Shown here: positions 55,881 to 64,000 of the stretch, piece by piece
Layout: every line of letters begins with the position of its first letter
Numbering within the stretch: the first letter of the stretch is position 1
NCBI GenBank assembly: GCA_963576735.1
Contig: OY755173.1
Coordinates: forward strand, 14,974,873-15,038,872
DNA from: Bedellia somnulentella
Lineage: Eukaryota; Arthropoda; Insecta; Lepidoptera; Bedelliidae
DNA length: 64,000 nucleotides
Reading direction: 5' to 3'
Translations under genes and position numbers: made by a program
The notes under the pieces: model-generated
What the model saw: only the letters and a program-made list of their open reading frames with translations
What the model was told of the DNA's origin: nothing
Database searches by the model: none

Positions 55881-58800
55881 TTTTGAACCCATTCGGTGGA
55901 CTGAAAAATTGGTCTATATATCCTATTCATAGTTCAAGTACTGGTTTGTATTCATAAATCAAATCAATCTTCATTATTTTATCTTCAAATATTATAATTT
56001 TAATAACTAACAGGTGAATGCATTACATACAGCATATTTTTTATTAATAATGTTATTGCTACAACATGTTTCATTTCAAATTTTCGGGTCGTAAATAACT
56101 CATTTATCGTTTAGTGTACATACTAAAGGAATGAAGCTGAAGGCAAACCTAGTTAAGTACTTTACTAGTAATAAAGTTGAACAAAATAATGAAATCTATT
56201 CAATTTAACAACTTAAGTTTATCACTCTAAAAGGAATCGATAAACTTTATAGACTCTAAACAAGTTCTATAAACAAAAAATATTTTCTAAACATTATTTA
56301 ACGTGACAACTTTGGAAGGACATCGAAACTGCTTGGCTATATAACAAAAGTTGATAACCCTAGAGAAATATAATGTATTATTTAGCTCTAGTTACGAAAC
56401 GTTCACGTTCATGATAAGCCACTAGAACAGGCTGCTTGTGCGATCAATCCTACAAGTGCGACTTCAATGACAACTTCCGTAAATTTATATGAAACTACGA
56501 CCAACTGTTGCTAACAGAGAACTTTTTTAACATTGATGGTAAACCGCAATGGTTAAAAACAATAATATGGTACGTCAGAGTATTTCTCAATCATGACAGT
56601 TCATACGTGAGCTCACGCACTCCACAATTTTAAAATACTGTGTCATTTGTGTGTATGTAATATGATTTTTTTATGTGATTACCATACTAGGAGATTTTAC
56701 AAAAAGTGTTTTCTCTGAAGTTTGAACCCTAGACTCCGGGAAGACGTTGAACGGAAAAGTACATTATAACAACAATTTAAAACCAACTTATATATAAATA
56801 AGCTCTTGAGGCTCAGCCTTTTATCAGATCGTTAAACTATCAAAGTTTCTAGACTATTATAATTGCAGATTTTGATGTAATCCAATAAATCCTTATTGCG
56901 TAATGAGTAATAAAATATAATTTACTACTCAGAAAAGCTATATTACATTTTTATCAAATCAAGATTGACATAATCACAGCATCATTATTAAACGTTACCA
57001 CAGCTTTAAGAAAAAATCTCCGTAACACTTGTATTTAAAAATTAAATTGAAAACCAGATTGGACCAGGTTCGTTCAGTAGTATATTAATACAGTCGGATT
57101 TCATAATTAATTGCTTGAATAAAGTAAGATAATTTATATCATAATTAACTGCGAAATGTTTAAATCACAAATTTAAAAATAACTCTACAAGTTTATCCTG
57201 TGTGGCTAAAATGTATACTTTTGTATTTGGGACAGAAATACCATAGCGTGGTACGATGTAGCAAGTTTATCAGACAAAATCGAAACGAAAAAAAAAACTC
57301 TATATATCACAATTTTTAAACACCTTCTTGAAAAAATATATCTAATATAAGTGTCTAAGGCTTTTAAATGCTAAAAAAAGACCCTGACCAAAATTGCACC
57401 TTAAAACGAAAAAATGCCCTGACCAAAATTGGTCCTCTGAATCACTAGTATAGTAACTAATAATAACGTTCAGAATTATTAGTAACATTGTGAAACCTTC
57501 AGGATATATTAAGGTTGCAAAGTCAACGATTAATATTATAGGCTGAATCATCTGATAATCCGAAAATGGTCACAGGGTCGATCCTGGCCCCTATTAAACG
57601 GTAGAAGGTCGTTATGTCTGTTAATCCCCAGTTGGCCCCGAAATGAATTATACAGGGTGAACCATATAATTATGGGTATTATATGTGTGCCATAATAATA
57701 CATATTATGGCACACATTCAGAAAAAATATTAAAAAAATATAAAATACATCACTTTTTGCTCCATTTACAACAAAATCTTTTACAAACAAATAGTAGATA
57801 TTTATTTTCTACATTTCATATATAAGACATTTTTCATCAACATTTCCAACACAATTGGAAATTATGAAACTTAAAAACTTCCAAAAATAAATTTTAAGGA
57901 ACCATGTCATCGATTTTAGTATCAAAAAGACTGCATTCAGACTTTTTAAATAGATTTTACATTAGATCTCATTTAATTCGTGTTTCATTAATTTATTGCT
58001 TGAGGCGTACAAAATCAATACACAAACCAAAAAGTGTTTCTTTTACTTTTCATAATAGAGCCCATCTTATAAAGGTTCTATCGTAGAGTTGAGTAAAAGG
58101 TTATTTATATATAAAATATATAAAATGAATGCACTTCAATGGCGCAGTGTCTATAATTTAGTTCAATATAGTTTAAAATACCGCTTTCAAATAGCCATCT
58201 TAAATATGACTTCATACCATATGACCACACTATTCAGGGTAGGCTCGAGCCCAGCATTGCCGACATACATTATTTATGATGTTAATAAAATTACAAGTTT
58301 TAAAATTAAGTAACATTTTATAAGCAGTGCACATTTTAAAACTGTCACGGTTTTGTAGCAGAATAGGTAGGCTGTTCTACTTTCACTGACGTTTATTTTA
58401 ATTTCTTTCACGTAGTTTCTTTGTTCTGAGCTCTCTCGTTAGTTTTACGCAAAATACATATACAATAAAGTAGTGTATTTTTAGACAGCAGATGTTTCTT
58501 TACACACTCAATGTATTGAGCACAAGAACCTTAAGATAGCTTTGGCTGTGACGTCTCTGACCCAATGTCGGTTTTGCCACGCTTTTTGTCTGATTTTTTT
58601 TATTTGTTGCTAAGTGGAGTATCGGTTCTTTCTTTAAGCCTTTTATTCATTTGGTATTTATAAATATGGTATCATTCCCGTGATCAATGCTCGCCAAAAA
58701 CTATATAATAAATTTTAACATAATCAAATTATTTTTTAAACCATCGAAACCATTTTTTTGTCATAATTGCGGATGCAACAAAAGATATTATAGAAAATAA

Positions 58801-60454
58801 TTATTAATGACTATCACAACCAATTAACTGGAGAGTGTGTCTAATTGGTCTTCTTAAATTTTTGATTAAACTGTATTTTATATAAACTCGTTGAATATAT
58901 CCAAAAAAGCGCCACGTGTACCGATAATATACGGTTAAAATTATTTTTAAACAAAATGTGTCCATGTTCAGTAATATTTTTTTGGTCTAAAATAACAAAG
59001 ATATAGAAAAATTAAAACTAACGCGACTACCGTTTTGTTCCGTTATGTGTTATATAGTGGAAATGTAATAGTTATACAAAATCTTTTGGAGAATTCAGAT
59101 TTTGGTAAAGACACAAATCTGTGAAATCATAATTATAGATTACGTTTCATGTACCGTAACATATACCCATGTACTCGTAAGAGACTGAGCTTAAGATGAC
59201 TCAATATATAATTAATTTTATTGTGGATCTGTCGGTAACTAAAACAATGACGTCATCTAGTAAAATGTTTTTTTTATAACATAAGCCTGCGCAATTGCCC
59301 ATACTATTAAAAAAATGAAAGATGATGAACAGTAAAGTTTAAAGTATTAAGCGGGTGTTGTTATATGAAATGTGGGATGCCATACACTTACGCCAATCGG
59401 AAAAAAATTGAGCACCGTGCAATCATTCTTAAAATGATGTTGAGCTTATATTCACTTAATCCAGCTTTTTGGAGGTATTCAAAGTATATCAATTTATCTG
59501 ATCATTTGTTCACAATAGTTTGTGAAAATTTTACAGATACAGTTTTTTTTATTTGAGTCACGTGTGATGTTGGCGTTGTTAATCATTCGTAACAAATGTG
59601 TAATCAAGTAAAACCAGTTTATTTCTGAGTAATTACGATTACATTTGACACACCATTATTTGAACGGAGCCATAAACCATAGTTCTAATTTCCAAAGTTG
59701 CCATGCAAATGCTGTTATATATGTTACATATTATGTATGTTTATAAGTTTTACTTTTACAGTTTGCAGCTATAAACACATGTTCACTAACTTTAAAAAGT
59801 ATTATATTGGAATGAGTATAAAATTTTTACTCCGAATTATTATAATGTTTGGTAATAAGCGTAATTTTGTCAGTCTTTGTCACAAGCCTTAAATTCAGTT
59901 CTCAAGTAAAATCGGTACTGTAAGTACGCATGGAATCGTCACATACAGTTATCAACTACTCGCTGAAAGAAACACCTACAAACAATGCCGTATCTATTAC
60001 GTTCAATTTCAATAACAATAGATAAAAAAATGCCACTTTATTTACAGCTTTGCCTCGTGAATGTATCTACTAGGTAGGTACTCCCCCCTCCTTACATCCA
60101 ACAACGTGCCTCGGCAAGACATTTGGAATTAATTTGGGTTGTTCATGACAAACCTGTATAAAATGCATACTGAAATATTACGATGAGCGTCGTAACATTT
60201 ACGTAACATTTCGCGGGAAAACAAGTGCACGTGACATGGCTTCGCTGTCGGTGAATATTAAATAGTGAGAGTAGAGATGGGAGAACGTTTGGACACAAAA
60301 AGCATGTTTGTGCTCATTCACCTCACTTTTGACATCAATATCAAAATGTGATTTTTTTACATGCACAATTCGTAATCGTAATACATTTAATTCATTGGTG
60401 AGAAATTGACTTTTATGAAAGCTTTTTCTATTTAAAATTCAAGCAATTAGCTGG
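55881..60454. other. Repeat-poor AT-rich stretch
   Basis: No recognised transposon or gene. At 57684-57716 a perfect 14-bp stem (TGTGTGCCATAATA / TATTATGGCACACA) surrounds a 5-base loop. CCTGACCAAAATTG occurs twice, 36 bp apart, near 57381 and 57417. Probably a continuation of the intron inferred from 49677. Confidence 0.4.
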
Positions 60455-60610
60455 GCAGCCGTACATACAGACTTCCAGAAAATCTAAAACTCATCAGCCA
60501 GTTTTGGAAATTCAGGGATTAATATACCAAAATAAAGCAGGGTCGGTGGTGAGTTTCCTGCAAACCCAATCACTTAAAAAACACTAAAACGCTAAGTCGG
60601 CTCGGGCTAA
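60455..60610 (-). mobile_element. SINE-B, very diverged
   Basis: GCAGCCGTACATACAGACTT, CATCAGCCAGTTTTGGAAAT, GGTGGTGAGTTTCCTGCAAA and CACTAAAACGCTAAGTCGGC follow SINE-B order. Confidence 0.5.
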
Positions 60611-60639
60611 GAATTCGTCGCGGTTATAGTAACTAACGA

Positions 60640-60750
60640 CCGATTTCTGAATGGAGTATTCCAACTGAGAACAACTTAAGTACGATACTTATACAGAACG
60701 ATCTGTCGCATTGAAATCTTAACAACTGAATGAGAAATGGGGCGTAATTC
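60640..60750. mobile_element. Hairpin-MITE family, second copy (one arm)
   Basis: CGATTTCTGAATGGAGTATT, GAGAACAACTTAAGTACGAT and GTCGCATTGAAATCTTAACA match the copy at 27927-28065. The opposite arm is not preserved. Confidence 0.65.
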
Positions 60751-60972
60751 ACGCTTACATCATATTGTAATATAATATAATGCGTATATAATTGTTCCTA
60801 TTTTTATAAAAAAAACTATGAGAGTAATACATAATCTTAAATGTAAACTATATTTAAAAGCATTTTAAATAAATCAATCATCCCAAAGACTACCTCAGTT
60901 ACGGTGCTGCTCCTCGCATCCATTAGCTTCTCTCCCCTTTCTTCAAGTTACATGCTTACAGTCGCATCCGCC

Positions 60973-61085
60973 ATTATTTCCATCAGAGACTATCGATCGC
61001 CATTTTGTACGATCCTGACAAAACGCTCGAGCTCTATATTCACTAACCTTTTCATACGTCCCCTTTTATTCTCAAGACTTCAAGA
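60973..61085 (-). mobile_element. LINE-P, diverged tail
   Basis: CATCAGAGACTATCGATCGC, CATTTTGTACGATCCTGACA, CTAACCTTTTCATACGTCCC and CTTTTATTCTCAAGACTTCA. The terminal ACCCC module is lost. Confidence 0.65.
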
Positions 61086-61604
61086 GTCATCATGAATGAG
61101 GAATTGATACTGAGAATCATATATTTTTAGTATCAATGCCTCATAAAAATTTTAGCTTGGCTACCCACCACGCGCACGAGGTCCATACCTAGTCAATGTT
61201 TAATTGAAAGTGATAAATCAATTGTAAATCGAGCACCATCTTGAATAACATATGTGTTGTTTAGTAATGTACGTTATATCATCGTAGTTTTCATTTCGAA
61301 AATTCAATAAAACTCATACATAAACAAGTGAGTGTTGAGAATTTCCACCGGACACTATTCCATGAACATTGTTATTTTCCTAAATGCAAATTGTTTTTTT
61401 TTAGGGGAATGCAATAGGTGAACTGCTCTTTCCAGAATTGCTCAGCTTGAGATAACATTTTATGTAATCCTTTTTTGTATGCAGATCTACAGTTTTAAAA
61501 AGTTATATCACTTGCGTTCTTTTATCATGAATATTTTTTCCTAAACTTATCTAGTAACTTGGGTTGCCTGCACATCATTAGAAATTACGAGGCTGATATT
61601 CGAG
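61086..61604. other. Unassigned stretch
   Basis: Nothing recognisable. GAGGCTGATATT is tandemly doubled just before the following SINE. Confidence 0.45.
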
Positions 61605-61607
61605 GCT

Positions 61608-61760
61608 GATATTTTTGGGCGATGCGGTTGGAGACCCATCACTTTTATTTTACCATCTTTATCCCACTCAACTTTCCAAAAGTGGCTGAGGAGTTTCTAA
61701 TTCCTTAGCTCTGGCTACCCCTTCTAGGGATTTACGGCCGTGAGTATATGAATGTATTAA
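61608..61760 (+). mobile_element. SINE-B, 5'-truncated
   Basis: Starts in the middle at TTTTTGGGCGATGCGGTTGG and runs to GGCCGTGAGTATATGAATGT. Confidence 0.85.
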
Positions 61761-61966
61761 TGTATATTCGAAGTTTAAAAGCGGTTAAGATTGTAAAATA
61801 TAGGATGATTGACGGTAATCTAGCCATATCGCCCAAAAAATACTGACAAAGTTACCGAAACCATAAGATACGTTACTCGCTGAAATAAAAAAGGTTAGTG
61901 CTGTATTTGACGTTCCACGCGCAAAGGGACCTTATGGTAGGTATTGATTTATTTTTTGATTATTTA

Positions 61967-62210
61967 GCCGTGTAGTGTCGGCTTAGAATAACACTACTCC
62001 ATTCCTTCCGGTGTGTGTACGTAAGAGGCGACTAACGGTATTGGGGCTTTTAAGGGATTTTTGGGCGATGCGGTTGGAGACCCATCACCAAAAAACTTAA
62101 TTTCACCATCTTTTCCCCACGCAACTTCCAAAAGTGGCTGAGGAATTTCTGATTCCCTAGCTCTGGTTACCCCTTCAAGGGATTCATAGCCGTGAGTATA
62201 TGTATGTATG
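61967..62210 (+). mobile_element. SINE-B, full length
   Basis: GCCGTGTAGTGTCGGCTTAG to CATAGCCGTGAGTATATGTA, low divergence. The ends fall in AT-rich DNA without a secure duplication. Confidence 0.9.
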
Positions 62211-62453
62211 ATTTATACAATATATACATAATCTGCAACTCAGAAACTAATCAACTTTTAAAAGAATATCTTCGTAAAATATGTAATTGCATTTCGTTTT
62301 TATATTTCATCAGTATTGTGCACTTTCAAAGAAAGGGATTTTAGGATCAAGGACTTGGAAAAAGTGGTGCTAGTTTAGCAAACTTACATAATCTACTGGA
62401 TAAAAATATGGCAATGTATGGGTTTTCTTTTTACAAAACCTCAGATATTTAAT

Positions 62454-62802
62454 AACATAACATAACATAACATAAACGTTCACGCCGAATATCCCCGAAG
62501 GGGTTGGCAGAGGTACTAATACTTCTGAACATCACGTGACTTTGTCACCTGGTGTTCAAAGTACCCACGTTTTGCATGGACAGTGTACTCACGTGATAGG
62601 GGGCAAGCCTATCGCCGTTTTGTACGAATACACTGTCACATGACTAAGTACAACTCAGCCATGTGGGTTTCCTCACGATGTTTTCCCTCACCGTTAACAA
62701 CCATGATAAATTAACCACACATATGTCTTTAGAAAAGACAAATTGGTGTAGGCCCGACCCAGGATTTGAACACTAGTCGTTTGCACGATAACCGAGTGTT
62801 CG
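62454..62802 (-). mobile_element. SINE-A, 5'-truncated in the tRNA head, TSD
   Basis: Very similar to the copies at 11399 and 15682 but stops inside the tRNA-like head after ACCGAGTGTTC, losing the A box. The duplication AGATATTTAAT is at 62443-62453 and 62803-62813. Confidence 0.93.
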
Positions 62803-62813
62803 AGATATTTAAT

Positions 62814-63084
62814 CTCAGAAACTATTACACGCTATACCTTTGCACGTGGAACACCACATGTATTGTCTTTTTAAACCTATTTAAACAGAAACATCTTTTA
62901 AGATCCGCTATATAAACAATAAAAATACAGAAAATATCTTGCTATTACAGAAAAATGTATGAATAGTAATAATTGCTTTTTGACGTAGTAACGTATAGGC
63001 GTGTCACTGAAACAATGTCTAAGAAGCACGCAATTCTAATGATGCTACTCCTAATTGCAGGGCCTCTTGGGTTTAGCTTGCAGC
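62814..63084. other. Unassigned stretch
   Basis: Nothing recognisable. Confidence 0.45.
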
Positions 63085-63183
63085 AACATGTATATACTCA
63101 CGCTATTAATTCCCATTGGAGTAGGCAGGGACTATCGATCGCCACTTTTCGTCACTTTGTTTGAAAAAAAGCTCTCTAAAACA
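63085..63183 (-). mobile_element. LINE-P tail
   Basis: ATGTATATACTCACGCTATT, AATTCCCATTGGAGTAGGCA, GGGACTATCGATCGCCACTT. Diverged and 5'-truncated. Confidence 0.8.
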
Positions 63184-63284
63184 ATATGGGAGTCAAATTA
63201 ACCTGTCGGTCGTGGGCGTTGTAGATAGGTTGAATATCTTGGCGTTCTAGTGTAAAACAATACGAAGGTTCTGGAGCAGCGATC

Positions 63285-63415
63285 ACGTGTAAGACAATGC
63301 AGTGTATGTAGGCCTCCGACAAGGTGGACCGGCGACTTGGTGACTAGGTGATGAGGGCAGCACAGACCAGTCGGTGTGGAATCCTTGGAGATAGCTTATA
63401 TCCGGCAGCAGAATG
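63285..63415 (+). mobile_element. LINE-R, second RTE-like relic
   Basis: AGGTGGACCGGCGACTTGGT (RWTGDLV) and, in another frame, GVESLEIAYIRQQND. Both correspond to the RWxDDLV…WRSLEEAYIQQW end of RTE-like LINEs and to the relic at 9760. Confidence 0.6.
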
Positions 63416-64000
63416 ACGATTCGACAATAGTTGTCCTGGCAAAAACCAGCAAACGTTCAGATGAAGATTCCTTCGAGATACGGGAATATAGTAGAATTGA
63501 TGACTTACTTATATACCGATGAGCTATTTGCCATGCCATGTTGCAAAATATGTGTATCCCAAAAATCGAATATTTATTAGTAGAAATAAAAACGATATAA
63601 TGTTTCTGATGAAACATCTTTGAATAATGCGAAAAATGACGCTGATTCCAGCCTTGGTTTGTTTGTACGCGTCTCGGGTCATGAAATATGTTGCGCTCGC
63701 ACTTACATGACTTTGGTATTTTATCATACGCTTCGGACATATTACGCTCACCTCTAAAGTGGCTAGAAAAATACCATAGTTTTGCATATGACACTTCGAA
63801 TGTAAAACTGAGTTCAAGTACGCGATGAGTTGAATATAAATTCAAACGCGTTTCACTTGCTCACTTCGTGGTCGCTCTTGACATTCGTTGTATTTGGAAA
63901 ATAAAATAAAAATTATTGAGTCCTAACAATTTTTAACATTATTCGTCCTACGACTATTTTATGAATAAGCACCTTCTTACCACCAAGTTACCTTTGCAAT
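63416..64000. other. Unassigned stretch at window end
   Basis: A 149-codon minus frame (63396-63845) and a 97-codon minus frame overlap each other. The longer one runs into the LINE-R relic, and neither has a domain or signal peptide. They are treated as chance frames. Confidence 0.4.

Noticed and set aside
63396..63845. 149-codon minus-strand frame
   Set aside because: No domain or signal; it runs into a LINE-R relic. A frame of this length is expected about once by chance in 64 kb of AT-rich DNA.

Overview
This window looks like AT-rich insect nuclear DNA, most likely from a butterfly or moth. The evidence is the repeat content: a lepidopteran-type SINE that resembles what I remember as Metulj-like, Helitron-like elements carrying (GACA)n, LINE tails encoding a C-terminus that ends AYPNGN, and mariner and MITE elements. 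I could run no database search, so family names are working labels (SINE-A, -B, -C; LINE-P; LINE-R; Hel-1; Hel-2; Tyr-hairpin).

Layout. From 1 to about 48.9 kb the window is a dense mosaic of transposon copies in mostly unremarkable AT-rich sequence. SINE-B (about 250 bp) has more than 25 whole or partial copies. SINE-A (about 365 bp, tRNA-headed) has about 12. LINE-P has about 12 5'-truncated tails. Four Hel-1 copies all lie in the same orientation. A second Helitron-like element at 43.44-44.35 kb still carries the C-terminal end of a Pif1-type helicase. A TE cluster at 28.1-33.5 kb holds a SINE-A, two Hel-1 copies, a dead mariner, a DNA element with subterminal repeats and a long-palindrome MITE. 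Many insertions keep 11-14 bp target-site duplications, and several are nested, so their order can be read.

Genes. Only one host coding segment looks convincing: a GC-rich island at 49.2-49.7 kb on the + strand, with a candidate promoter and 5' UTR, an ATG at 49557, 40 codons and a good splice donor at 49677. I do not recognise the protein. Downstream, 49.7-60.4 kb is almost free of recognisable repeats, as expected if it is a long first intron under constraint. Two further GC-rich, possibly functional islands lie at 3.74-3.96 kb and 25.0-25.17 kb. No real tRNA, rRNA or CRISPR was found; the tRNA-like sequences are SINE heads or parts of a hairpin element.

How the pieces relate. SINE-A, SINE-B and LINE-P share the same 3' module: a TGCC/GGCTACCCC hairpin, then GCGTGA or CCGTGA, then a TATG-type tail. 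This suggests that both SINEs are copied by the LINE-P reverse transcriptase. The Tyr-hairpin family combines a tRNA-like body with long inverted arms and is the least conventional structure seen.
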